From assembly GCA_018292915.2 (NCBI GenBank), contig JACVVK020000467.1, positions 387,501 to 451,500 of the forward strand: a stretch of DNA of 64,000 nt. Reading direction: 5' to 3'. Position 1 is the first letter of the stretch; every line of letters starts with the position of its first letter. Shown here piece by piece: positions 11,074 through 22,314 of this stretch. The position numbers and the translations under genes were made by a program. The DNA is from Batillaria attramentaria (Eukaryota; Mollusca; Gastropoda; Batillariidae). The notes under the pieces were generated by a model, which was given only the letters and a program-made list of their open reading frames with translations, was not told where the DNA came from and searched no databases.

Positions 11074-12329
11074 CAGTATACGCCGGTTATAAGAAACTCG
11101 AGGGGGGTGAATTTTTTGGTTTCTTATATCCGAGTTTTCTTATATCTGAAAGTCGGATATAAGAAAGTATTTTGAAAAATATTTCTTATACCGAGTTCAG
11201 TGAAAAAAAGGTTTAAAACATTTCTTTTTTCTCAGTTCGTGTATGTTTTGCATTAAATTAAGAAATATCTGGTTTCTCTTAAAGACCTGCACAGAATATA
11301 TATGTGTAGAGTTAATATACACCAGTGCGCTTGTGTCCTTCAATGTCAGATGTTTTTGTTTGAACATGAAAATACTGTTTTTGCTTCCCAACTGTAGCGC
11401 TGGCGGTCATGTGGTAAGAAAAACAAAACAAAAAGAAAACAAAAAAACAACCAAACCAACCAACCAACCAACCAACTAACCACCAACCAACCAACCAACC
11501 AAACAAACAAACAAACAAACAAAAAAGAACTAAGGGGAGAGAGAGAGAGAAAGAGAATTCCCTTGTATTTATAGGATATATTAAAAGTGCATTATGTATC
11601 AACTTTTGATCTATAAAACACTCGTCCCATTAGAGTGTGATATGCGATGCTTTCCGTGTCTAATTTGGCTGAAAAAGCTGCAAATTAGCTTTTTTTCTGT
11701 TGGGAGGGGGAAGGGGGATGGAGGAAAGATGGACCACGTATATTGTCAAAGAAAGGAATTGATCAACAGTTAGTCTAATACTGATAGTTTATTCTCCTTA
11801 ACGCGAGCCCTGTAGACAGAGACAGACATACAGAGAGAGAGAGAGAGAGAGAGACTGAGCTCCCAATCAGGCAAAAAAAACAAAACAATAATAAAAACAA
11901 CATATAACAATAGAACAACAAAAATGCATCTCGTATTTTTTCTTCTTGCCAACATTCAATTTTGCACGGAACACAATGGTAAAGAACCAATTCAAGAAAA
12001 GAAAATCATGCGCCATCATGTGCCTGTCCTAAGTGACGTCAGACCTGACCTGTTTTCTTAGAATGAGTAAAATTTTCTTGGAAATGTACTTTCGGTTTCT
12101 TACAATGAGTGAAATTTTCTTGGAAATGTACTTTCGGTTTCTTATATCCGAGTTTTTGTATCAAGCGGGACAAGAATTTGCTTTCCTAAAACCGAGTTTC
12201 TTATAAGCGAGTTTCTTGTATCCGAGTTTTTGTAATACATAATAAAGAAGAGTTTGGCCGGGGGAAAAAAATTCGTTGGCAATAACCGAGTTTTCTTATA
12301 TCCGAGTTGCTTATATCCGGCGTCCACTG
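11074..12329. mobile_element. pogo/Tigger-like non-autonomous TIR element
   Basis: The left end reads CAGTATACGCCGGTTATAAG and the right end, reverse complemented, reads CAGTGGACGCCGGATATAAG; the inverted repeats continue as AACTCG with further subterminal repeats of TTCTTATATCCGAG. TA dinucleotides flank both ends (11072-11073, 12330-12331). CAG ends and a TA target fit the Tc1/mariner superfamily, pogo group. The 1256-bp interior has no transposase; it holds a CCAA-repeat tract (11450-11520) and the segment shared with 2946-3157. Confidence 0.8.
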
Positions 12330-13060
12330 TATATACCCACACACCCACACATGCATACCCCCATACATAATGTATAAGGAGCAGAACCGACTGATGAGAC
12401 AAAATAAGACTGTTCAGTATTTGCAAGTTTTTGTACACGGACACTTATGAAAAGGTAAGCCAACCAAACAGTCAAGCTTGGCAGCGAAGACTAGTTAGAG
12501 TAAAAAGAAACTAGAAGGGCATTATTACATACATCTCTACATACAATGACCATGGAGCAAATTTGCTCGCCTTAGATGTAACATGATGAGTACAATCCCC
12601 CCCCCCACACACACACACACTCGCATACACTCACTCATCCCTATATACACACTCAAAAATCCATGAAGTGTAGGGAACAAACTGACTGAAAGGGGAAGGG
12701 ATTAGTAGACGTATTCGCCGCCATAACAGCAACAAAGGCATGTGGTGACTGACAGTAAAGATCAAAAACAAGTAGGAATAGAATGATGTAAGTCAAAGGA
12801 GACAGCCAAAAAACTGAAACGTGAGGTATTCTCACCAAGAACAGGCAATAAAAAAGCGAAGCAAACAAATGTACAGATATACAAGTTAGTTAGTTAGTTA
12901 TTTAGGGCTTAACGCCGCGCAAGCAAACAGATATACAAAAACTAAACAGAGAAGTAATAATAATAAGTTGGAAAAGAACAAAAGAAAAAAAAAAATCATG
13001 ACTGACAATGGAGACCACCACCATGAGGATCCAAAAAGAACACAATGCGCCAACTAAAAA
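12330..13060. other. Non-coding interval with a SINE tail
   Basis: No gene seen. Bases 12885-12925 carry GTTAGTTAGTTATTTAGGGC followed by TTAACGCCGCGCAAGC, the reverse complement of a short-element tail also found at 31985-32040 and 55935-55995. Confidence 0.5.
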
Positions 13061-13540
13061 AGCAAGCCGCCCTGTAGATGTTCCCCAGGACCCTAAATAG
13101 ATCCGTGATGTTCCTCTTTAGTGAGGTGATCATAATGATCTACCAGTAGTATGCTGAAAAGCGTGTCATGACCAACAGTGACCGCAAAAAAAAAAAAAAT
13201 AAAAAAAATAAAAAACCAAACCGTGGATTCAGATCCTAGGCTGTTGCTAGTATCACGACGGCATGCCTGTTTTCCTATTCATAGCACAGAACTATGGGCA
13301 AAAGCAAGAGAAAACGATGTGGCACACTAACTAAAGAGCCGCGCAATAAGTGTTCCACTTTTGTGAGATTATCATTTTTGCTCTACGTGTACCATGCTGA
13401 AGGGTGTGTGACCAAAAGTGACACAACTACCAGAAAAAAAGAAAAAACAAGATGGCCACCAGCCCAATATGTTGTTTCCATTCAATGACCTGCTGTAGTC
13501 ACAGTCGTAGTCGTTGTGTCATGTATGCAGCCCGCGCGCA
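13060..13540. repeat. Dispersed repeat shared with 16360-16670
   Basis: Both copies contain GCTGTTGCTAG, GCCTGTTTTCCTATTCAT and an A- or G-rich homopolymer block. The right end holds CAGCCCAATATGTTGTTTCC, the terminus of the small TIR element seen at 44145-44311. Confidence 0.6.
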
Positions 13541-13639
13541 CACGCCGGAACGCAAGCTCTCTGACATCAAGCATGCTGACATAAAGAAAGTACTGAAAAC
13601 CCTTATCGTGCCTCTATGCACTTGCAAAAACCCAAACAC

Positions 13640-14326
13640 ATGAGGTCGTGTGAGCTCGCCTAGCTGGTTGACGTCACAACTTGTTGGCGCATGCGAGGTT
13701 CTACATGGGTGAATGAATTCTTGTAATAAAGTCCTTCCCCTTTGACAGAGTTACTTCCCGCAGACCTGACTGACAGACGATTGCTTACTGGTATCGGAGA
13801 AGAGACCCTCTCTCTCTCTCTCTCGCCTTAGACGCGCGCTTGCCCGCGGACGCACGCACCCCCCTCCCCCTACACACACACACACATTATGCAAAGACCT
13901 TGGAATCAGAAAGACGCGTCACTCCTGCCCTCGTAAGAGAGACATATAGCGGGACACGCGAAGAGTTGTCTGCCCGCATTAGCGCGCATCCTAGATCTGG
14001 CCCCTATAGTGACAGCATGGCGGAAAGTGGAAAGCGATCACAAAAGCATGCAATTGTGTTCTGCGCCGATTGTTCAAATAACAGACAAATATAAACGGGG
14101 AAATACTTCTTTTGGTATTCCTGTTGAAAAACAAACATTTTTTTTTTCGCTTTCTTGTCCAAAAAAGAAAAAAAAAAAAAAGACCTCAAGTGGTACGTGT
14201 GCATGCAGTGTAAACTAACAGTAAACACACGCGGCTGACGCAGATACAGCGTAATTTTTTTCCCTGACAACTTTACAAATCACGGTGACTTAAATTGTGC
14301 TAGCGTCTACCTGCATCTAAATTCAG

Positions 14327-14365
<39 letters not shown>

Positions 14366-15312
14366 AACAAATCATCCGGCTGAACTTCGTTCTAACCATT
14401 GTAAAACCATATCACAACATAGAATCTGCTGGATCGTCGGTCGCAGATATGATTAATGCTGAGTTAGCAGGAAGTATTCAGCGGATGCGTCCATCTTTGG
14501 ATCTCTCGCACATTCGATCTTTCTGTGTTCCGTACTAGTTTTACTTGAACACATCGAACGAAATGCACTGCGTAGCCTACGTACAGCAGTGAAAGCCAAA
14601 CTAGATCTTTCTTTCGTCCTCCGGAACTTTGAGAGTACTTATGTTTTCCATAGGCCTAAAACACATGCGAAATATATGGGGGGAGACCACCTGGCAGTCG
14701 CTGACATCTTCGTTTTTGTTTATTTTCTTAAAATGTTTTACGGCGGCTAGTGTAGGGTTGGGTCAAACAACTGCGTAGATCTGCGGGATGCGCGCTAATG
14801 CGCGCAGACAACTCTTACGCGTTGTCCCTCAAAGGGAGGTAAGTGAACTATCTTTATGTTTCCAAGATCTTTGCATTATGCTTCTGAGTGTGAGTCAGTG
14901 GCAAAAACGAAACCCACTGAAATTCCCGCTTTCCACATGTCAAGTTGTAGAGACTCTTGCGAAAAGATACTGCATTTCGATGCAAAATAATTTCTAGACC
15001 ATCCCAGAACATGCTGGTGCAGTAACGTCAGTAGATTACGTCACCTTGGAGAGATTTCGAGCCTTCCAGTAAGTTGAGGAATGTTCTAGATCTGACGTAA
15101 GCAGCCCCCTGCACAGCGTTCTGGATTCTTCTTCTTTCATGAATTTGTTCTCCGCGCATATTCTGTTCATAAAGTATTGGAGTTGTAGTCTGTTGTATCC
15201 CGTATCATCTCTGCGAGTGCACGATGATGGCGACATAGCATAAGTAAAATACAACACCACGTCTCCAAACAGAGGAATTCCGAAAGAAAGTGGCGAGACA
15301 CCCCCAAGAAAA
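13640..15312. repeat. Right arm of the large inverted duplication
   Basis: Reverse complement of 3158-5803 minus the 667-bp insert. The junction at about 14867 is the undisturbed target of that insert. Confidence 0.85.
14938..15256 (+). mobile_element. Solo LTR (319 bp, TG...CA)
   Basis: Starts TGTCAAGTTGTAGAG and ends AAATACAACA, flanked by CCACA (14933-14937) and CCACG (15257-15261). Near the 3' part is a degenerate polyadenylation signal (CATAAAG). The same larger repeat occurs without this LTR around 38800/42110. No internal retroelement genes are attached. Confidence 0.65.
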
Positions 15313-15384
15313 AACAGCATCACGTCAATCAAACATGACGCACTTACTTTACGTCAGTGCGCGTGCGTCTCTTCTTCGATGTTT

Positions 15385-16165
15385 GTGAGGCGTGTGGCTT
15401 GCAGAGGAAATGTGCTGTGAGTACAAATTTTCGAGTCAACTGACGATAACGGCTGCAGTGAATTTTTCTAATTTTTTTGTATATTTTTTATGGCACCCCA
15501 GGCTCATTATCTATGTATAGTAGGAGCGATTTTGAGATCTAAAGTGTGTTCACCAGCACTTTCATCAGGTACGGCTTACGCCAAAAGTATAAAAGCGACA
15601 ACCTCCAAACTTCACTTAGTTGAGAGTCCGTATTCATGCTATCTATGTCCAAAAAATGGAGTGGTTTAGGTAAATATTACGCCTTTAAACGCCAGAAAGC
15701 CACTTATTCTGAAAAGGGCGATAACTCGCAAATCATGTGTGCAATTGTACCTGGATCGGGCCTTCTATTCAACAATCTTGATTCATTTAGAAACCCCAAA
15801 TTTGAAATCGATCGGTTCAGTATTTTCGGAGAAATAGGCATCTGAACTGGGTTCACATGCAATGTCAACTCAGGCTCGGTTTACATGAAAACTATAAGAG
15901 CGACCATTTTCTAGTAGTGACGTCAATTCAGAGTCCGTATTCAAGCTATCTACTGCCAAAAAATTGAGTGATTTAAATAAATATTACGCCTGTACACGAA
16001 AGACAACCAACTTGTCTCAAAAGGGCGATAACTCCCAAATCACTTAAGCAATCATCACACGCTTGAATCGTCTAATGTAACATTTTGATAAATTTGGATA
16101 CCCCAAATTTGAAGCCATTCGGTTGAGTATTTTCGAAGAAACGGGCCCTGGACACAATTCACACA
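15385..16165 (+). repeat. Dispersed repeat C, direct copy
   Basis: Reverse complement of 52355-53130. It is itself a diverged dimer: GAGTCCGTATTCA..GCTATCTA followed by an AAGGGCGATAACTC block occurs at about 15625-15735 and again at about 15938-16035. No coding potential. Confidence 0.8.
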
Positions 16166-16420
16166 CGCACACACACACGCACATCCGCACAGACGGCACT
16201 CAGTGAGGAGAAGAAGTGCGTTCGGAACAGCCATACATGCCGTCAGCATCGATGACGCAGTTTTTCTTACGTCATTGTCAGAGTTACACTTGCAAAATCG
16301 TCTCTGCGGGAGATCGGCAGTGACGTGCGTTTGTACCACAGATGCTTGCCTATGAACGTGGAAATTTTAGCCCGTCCTATTATGTTGTTTCCATTACTAT
16401 GGAAACAACATAAAAAAGAT

Positions 16421-16483
<63 letters not shown>
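16421..16483 (+). repeat. 63-nt G homopolymer
   Basis: An uninterrupted run of 63 G, followed after an A-rich spacer by a second G run at 16507-16520. It sits immediately after a hairpin (16389-16414) whose arms read TATGTTGTTTCCAT. Confidence 0.95.
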
Positions 16484-16484
<1 letters not shown>

Positions 16485-16944
16485 AAGAAAAAAAATAAAG
16501 AAAAAAGGGGGGGGGGGGGGAATTCAGATCAGCTGTTGCTAGCATCACCACGGTAGGCCTGTTTTCCTATTCATGTCACCGAATTATCGGCCAAAGAATG
16601 AGTAAACGAAGTAGCGCAATAACAATACCTCGCGTCGCCGAAGGGTGCCTACCATCGTCTCGGCTTTCTGCCATTTTTAACATGCATGCACGCATGCGTC
16701 AAAACAATCACGAGGTACATCACGTGGTTACAGGGACAAAAATACCACGCGGCCTGGGACAACAAACGCACGTGGCCTGTCGACAGACTACTAACTTCAA
16801 CCAGCAAATGATCACTTTGTCCCAACCAGCTGGATATTAAGTAAGCTTAATTGCTGGCTATTTTGTAGTGGCCTGTTATCTAGACAGTGAACATGAAATA
16901 TAATAATAGCAATAATGATAATATGTAATATCCATCTGCATATG

Positions 16945-17023
16945 TAAAAGAAAAAAGAAAAAAAAAACCAAAAACAAAAAAAAAAAAAGAAAAGAAAAAA
17001 AAAAAAAAAAAAAAAAAAAAAAA
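16945..17023 (+). repeat. Poly-A/AG low-complexity tract
   Basis: A-rich run with scattered G and C. It produces a Phe-rich artefact reading frame on the minus strand. Confidence 0.9.
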
Positions 17024-17179
17024 CGCACAAACATGAGAGACATAAATGAATGAGTGATTTTATCTCTAAAGCTGTAATTTATAAGATCCAAAGTTACCTG
17101 CATGTGGCACACGCAAAAAATGTGCAAAAAGGAAGAACACTTTCCCTCACAGTTCGCAGTCCATTACATGTATTTCAGG

Positions 17180-17525
17180 CCAATAACTGTATCCGAGTCC
17201 GTCAAACTTGCGCCGTCACTGCCTGGCAATGCTACAGCTGGGTGTCCTGTACTTCCCAGCAAAACATATGTCTGAATCTGTCAGCTTTCCACTGTCACTG
17301 ACACTATGACAGCTGAGTGTCCCTTATTTCACAACAATAATGTCTGAGTCTGTCAGCCTTGAACTGTCACTATCTGGCACAATTACAGCTGTCATTACCT
17401 GTCACTGTTGTAGATGGATGACCATTACTTCAGAGTCACTGGCACTGTCATTACAGTGTCATTGTCAGTCCCTGTTACAGGTGAGTGTCCATTACTTCAG
17501 AGTCACTGGCACTGTCATTAGCATT
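17180..17525 (+). repeat. Diverged short tandem repeat
   Basis: The phrase ATTACTTCAGAGTCACTGGC occurs at about 17425 and 17491, and weaker versions of the same 60-70 base unit extend upstream to about 17190. Confidence 0.6.
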
Positions 17526-18801
17526 CACAACATGAAGAGAGGGCCTAATAAGTGCATCTGCACCTATGTCGTTGCGCCAGGTTCCTGCACCAGCTCTGTT
17601 GCCCACTTGACCCCTGCGCTGACCACGCTGACCACCAGCAATTGCACCCCTGCGCAAGTTGCCAGTCACCTCTCCATACCGCCTGGTCTGACGTCCACGG
17701 AAGTTCGATCCAAAGGGTCGTCTCATTCCGCGACCGCCTCGAGCATATAGTGGCGTTGAGGTGTTGACCAGGTCCATGTTGATCTCCATGTCTGTCAGAT
17801 CGGCTAGTTCCTGGACAGCCACAATCTGTAGATCAAGAGTTTTAGCATAGATTGTTCCCCTCATGGACCACACTGACAGTACGTTGGGATGGTCCTTGCA
17901 CGCTACGAGCAGGTCATAGTTAGCCTTTGTCAGGTCTTCCACTATCATATAGTCAGTGTCCCGAAGCTTTTTCTTATTGCTGAGAACCAGCTGAGTGGCT
18001 TTTCTTGACAGAAATTTCACAATGACGGGACGAGGGTTGTCTACCTGTGGTCTCTTAGGCCCAATTCGGTGTGCAGCTTCAATGTCCTCACTGTGCAGGT
18101 CACGTAGACCAAGTTTGTCATGCAGAAGTTTGAGCACTTCCCTCACACTTTTCTGGCGACTCTCGTTCCTCCTCCGCAATCCCGAATATACGTATATTAT
18201 TTCGCCTTGTGTATTGCTCGAGGTCATTTGCTCGACGGTCAGCAAGTGCAGCTTGGTGTTTAGCCTCCGACGCAATTCGAGTCAAATCCCCCTCCTTCTT
18301 TCTACACGCATGAATGTCCCTTTTCAACTGGTCGTTTTCTTGACGCAGCTCGAAGATTTGCCCACTCATTTCCTCTATTTTGTCGTTTAGGTTGTCAATT
18401 TTCTTAGACATGGCATACAGTTCCTTCAACAGGTCTGCATTGGAGATATTACCCTCCATCAGGCTAACGCTACCTGCTAACTGGCCGGCCGTAGGTAAGT
18501 CATTACCACCACCCATGGCTGCTGCACTTTCCGTTCGACTGGTAACTTGAAAATGGTCACGAATAGTTGAAGATGCACTTACAGACCTTTCGCTCCTGTG
18601 TTTCTTCGCTTTGCTCTTCTCTGCAGAGGCAGTCTCCTTACTTTTATCAGCAGAATCTGACACATCATGGCTGCTCGACTCGTTTCGTGACTGTTGTGCC
18701 TGTTGCGTTTTCCGTGCGCCATATGTTGCCGGTGGGTCTCGCACTGCACGCCTCGAGATGTCAGGCCGAAAATTTCGTGTTTTGCGTAGAAAACCCCCCA
18801 A
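17475..18801 (-). pseudogene. LINE ORF1 (coiled coil plus RRM), one frameshift
   Basis: Two overlapping minus-strand frames (18801-18118 and 18275-17475) join into one ORF1-type protein if a single-base indel near 18160 is allowed. Order: Ser/Lys-rich N-terminus; coiled coil (SKKIDNLNDKIEEMSGQIFE and onward); RRM-like domain with YTRRNNIRIFGI, EDIEAAHRIG, PRPVIVKFLSRK; then an Arg/Gly-rich tail with several RGQRRG-type motifs. It lacks the 2A leader seen in the ORF1 at 2769. ORF2 is not found downstream, so the element is truncated. The true start is unclear because upstream ATGs are out of frame. Confidence 0.8.
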
Positions 18802-18849
18802 AATTTTTACACCATCCTCATCTGGAGGAAGGGACCGTGCCTAGGCAGC

Positions 18850-19655
18850 CATCATTATGTTGATGGTGTTACTCCTCGTTGGTTAATTAATTAACCAAAA
18901 GAGAGCCGAAAAAAAGGCACGACCACCTATGAGGGTGAGCGATGTTCCGCTGGTGGCCATCTTGTTTCCTTTTATTCTTTCTCCTCACTACCATCCTTCC
19001 ACGTGGATGTGCTTGTCGGCTCATTATCTAGATCTAGAGAGACATAAGTGACATAAACTGACACTCACACATCAGTGATCACATCAAATCAGTGGTAATC
19101 AGAAATTCAGTCATCAAAGAAAAATCTCGTGTGTTTGTGTAGATCTTTCTGCTATGCGGTTGGGAGGAATCAGCATGCCGGCCTGTCAGATTCGAGGGAT
19201 CTTGAACTGACTTACGTTTTAGTTAAAAGATCTTTTAAGAAAAGCTTGTAGAAAGCAGTACAGGACCTGCGAGATTTTTCTGCCAACTGTTTTTGAGACT
19301 GACAAATAGATATTACACCAATTCCTGTTATTCTGTCAGCTTTTGTCTGATCTGCCCACCTTTAGAAATCTCCGACTTTTCCCGCGGTTTTCTATTCAGG
19401 CACGCATGCGCCGACACCTTGCAAATGGCTGCCAAGCAGACGAACCTCAGCTCACAGTGTTAGAGTTCGGCATTTTCCACTCAGACAATCATGCACGGTA
19501 GCTTGTAAGGCCAAAGTGTATATTTTCATGGAGCGTTATTCAGCGTCACTTGTATCCTATCATTATTTAAATATTGGTCCAGCCACCACAGAGATATTAA
19601 TGTGTTAATTTTTTTCCTACGCGAAGAGCCATGACCCTCGATTACAGGAGAGGGG
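18850..19655. other. Non-coding interval
   Basis: Contains a short palindromic AT-rich stretch (GGTTAATTAATTAACC, 18880) and no convincing coding sequence. Confidence 0.5.
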
Positions 19656-19662
19656 AAACCAT

Positions 19663-19882
19663 GACTAGCTCTGTCCCAACTTTCAAACAGCTCTTCTTCA
19701 AATATCTTATGTCACACGATGTTTTAATCGTCCCACGTTTATTCTCGCCCATTCCTACATGTATTGACATAATTGGTATGTTATTCACGCTTTTTAAATA
19801 TTCTTTATTAGTGCACGTAGTTTCTTTTCACTATAGATTCATTGCTATTTCTGTTTTGTTCCTGTTGCTGTACATGGGACAG

Positions 19883-19930
<48 letters not shown>

Positions 19931-20037
19931 TTTAGATAGACATTACTACAATAAATACTACTAGAATTAGAAACGGTAGGTATGAAAATTGGCTGTTTTA
20001 CGTTAATTACCTCTACCGTTGAAAAATAAAGTTTTCT

Positions 20038-20041
<4 letters not shown>
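19663..20041 (+). pseudogene. 3' end of CR1-like LINE (C-terminal codons and 3' tail)
   Basis: Nearly identical to 35728-36098. It begins with the LINE C-terminal block CSVPTFKQLFF, contains a (GT)n tract (19884-19929) and ends with AATAAAGTTTTCTTGAC followed by (TC)n. Its distance to the GPCR stop (about 155 bases) almost matches the other copy. Confidence 0.75.

Positions 20042-20108
<67 letters not shown>
20040..20108 (+). repeat. (TC)n(CA)n microsatellite
   Basis: TC run followed directly by a CA run, at the LINE 3' terminus. Confidence 0.95.
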
Positions 20109-20109
<1 letters not shown>

Positions 20110-20194
20110 CCGAACTGAACACCCTCAACCTACATGACTGTATTAGTTGTCCCCGAAAAGATTAAACAAGTCATATGTTGCTACTTTAGAAGTG

Positions 20195-21211
20195 TCACGA
20201 CGTACCTGGAGGCACGCTTGGATGCATGATTGCAGTCTGCGGGCCAGCTATTGATGTGGATAGTGGATAGGCATTAACGTTTCGTCCAATCATATGTCTA
20301 GCCTGCTTCCTGAACTCCACCCCTGCCCAGATATACAAGATAAAGTTGATGGCGTGGGTCACACACTTCAGAACTCTGGCAACGTCCCACCAGAAGACAA
20401 ACTGCTTGTCTGACCACACCCGGCGGATTACTCTTGCATATATCAGAGCCACTTGCGTTGGAAGCATGAGCACAACAAAGGCAATAGACGCTGCTATGGT
20501 GGTGTAAGTCATCCGGGAAATTATGTGAGTCCTTTGAGCGGTGCTGACTTGGTGGGCCAGCCGTTTTAATTCCATCACTTTCCGGATGAGAAAGTAGTTA
20601 CTGATGACCATGATGACTGAAGGCACATTAATGCTGATTGCGGTATTGAAGGAAGCCATTGGTAATTGGGCAGTTTTTCTAAAACGTTTACTCCAACCGC
20701 ACTTCCTCTTTCGCCTGAAATCTCGTATAACGAAAGGAATGTAGGAATTGAAGCCGAAGCAAATAATGACAACACTGGCGACTATGATGTAGGCGACTTT
20801 GATTCTGCACGTTGCACGCAAGCGTTCGAGCCGAAAAATAACAATCACTCGATAGACAGTCAGGATCACAAGCATGAAGGCTGACTGCCACCCCAACGCT
20901 TCTGTCGACCACAAGAAAAGCACGCACAGAGCCTTGTTCTGCTCCTGATATTTAAAATCAAACGTATACCTAGTCCATTTGCCCAAGCACAAGGTGATCA
21001 TTATGAGGAGGTCAGTGGCGGTCAGTGTTTTAAAAAACACGTGAGACGCCGAGTTGACATGCAGCCGGTGCAAGATTATCAGTGTCAGGGAATTGCCAAC
21101 GATTCCTAAAGTCAAGATGAAGGGTCCAGCTATGATCCACAAGTATTTACTTCTCTCAGGCCACGGATCTGATGTACCGTTGAATGGAAATGCACGAGAT
21201 TGTGCTTCCAT
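20195..21211 (-). CDS. Rhodopsin-like GPCR, single exon (copy 1)
   Basis: A complete 338-residue seven-helix receptor on one exon; the ATG at 21209-21211 starts MEAQSRAF. A sequon FNGTS lies in the short extracellular N-terminus. TM1 has the class A GNS signature (VGNSLTLIILH), TM2 has TATDLLIMI (conserved Asp), and TM3 ends in VYR instead of DRY. A Cys before TM3 (ALC) and one in the second extracellular loop (KCGW) can form the usual disulfide. TM6 has LMLPTQV without the CWxP Trp, and TM7 has NFILYI in place of NPxxY. It belongs to the plasma membrane; the ligand is unknown. Peptide receptors of the FMRFamide-receptor type and molluscan chemosensory receptors are both possible. About 270 bases of 5' flank are shared with the other copies. 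Confidence 0.88.
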   Translation of the reverse strand: MEAQSRAFPFNGTSDPWPERSKYLWIIAGPFILTLGIVGNSLTLIILHRLHVNSASHVFFKTLTATDLLIMITLCLGKWTRYTFDFKYQEQNKALCVLFLWSTEALGWQSAFMLVILTVYRVIVIFRLERLRATCRIKVAYIIVASVVIICFGFNSYIPFVIRDFRRKRKCGWSKRFRKTAQLPMASFNTAISINVPSVIMVISNYFLIRKVMELKRLAHQVSTAQRTHIISRMTYTTIAASIAFVVLMLPTQVALIYARVIRRVWSDKQFVFWWDVARVLKCVTHAINFILYIWAGVEFRKQARHMIGRNVNAYPLSTSIAGPQTAIMHPSVPPGTS

Positions 21212-21794
21212 TGTTCCTGGCTATTCCCTTCTAAGCCTTCAAGTATGAGACACAGAGAAGCACTTTCAACTTTGAATTGGTTAGACACTAGTTTTTGTCG
21301 GCGTCACTGCTTGCTGTAGTCAGAGTAACACAACTGCAAGAAAGGAGTCACGCGATGTGTTTATGTCATTTATGCATTTACACGTAATCTGTGCGTTCTT
21401 CAGAAATACTTTTTTTTCTTTGAAAAGTTCCTAAATGGGATGTACAACATCAAGATGACGTCAGATTTGTAAAACTGGGTCAACATCAGTGTCAATTCTG
21501 TCGGGAGAAAAATTACACCGCTCGCCAGTGCAAACTTTCTGAGTGTTTTACGTCCGAAAATAGTAATAAAACAGAGAGCGAAAGTGTGAGTTATGACTTT
21601 CCATAACCCACTCAGTGGTTTACGAGTTCACAAAAACACACTCCAGTTACGTCATCAATCAGAAAGTGCGTCATTTGAAACATTTGGAACGCATACGTCA
21701 CGGCCGGTGCACAGTGATTTTGCTCACTTTTGGGGGAGAAATTTCATTTCCCCCTAGATCACAGAAAAATCTCTGCAAAGTATTTGCGAGTGCA

Positions 21795-22130
21795 CATTGG
21801 AATGTCAGTACATGAACATGCCTTGAATGATATTTTTCTTTATCATCCATAGCGGCTTCTTTGATCTCTCCTGTGTAGTCATTGTCCGTATTGTACTGTT
21901 ACTTGAGAAATCATGTGACACAGAGCACGACATCACATGACAATCAGGCATGGTTCCCTGAAAAAAGGTTCTTTCAGACAGAAAGAACAGAGATACAGCC
22001 ATTCTGGCAAAAAAAAAAAAAAAATCGTCATCGATTAGCAAGTACATGTATTACTACTCCTCGGGGGAGAACTCCCTCCCGATGTCAACACCATCGACGA
22101 CCAGAGACATACATAAGAGAGACTGGAAGC
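21795..22130 (-). repeat. Dispersed repeat G (uninterrupted copy)
   Basis: Reverse complement of the repeat at 30897-31092 plus 32041-32110; here the segment corresponding to the insertion site reads straight through (GTACTGTTACTTGAGAAATC at 21892-21911). Confidence 0.7.
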
Positions 22131-22229
22131 TCCGCGCCGCGCGGCCTAATGCGGTGCGCTCTCCCGCTGTGAAAACTATTTTTAGACTTGCTGGCTGAAC
22201 AGACTCAACTCTCGCGTGGCATCGGCAGA

Positions 22230-22314
22230 GACAGCTTTTCACACGTGCGAGTTTCAGGCGACCATTTCATTTTTTGTTTCTGACAAAGAGCAACAATCTG
22301 CACTTGAAACACAC
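22230..22314 (+). other. Possible 5' non-coding exon ending in a donor site
   Basis: ACACACG followed by GTAAGTGT (from 22315) is a strong 5' splice-site match. The nearest plausible acceptor is TTGCAG at 23374-23379. Linking the two is inference only. Confidence 0.25.
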
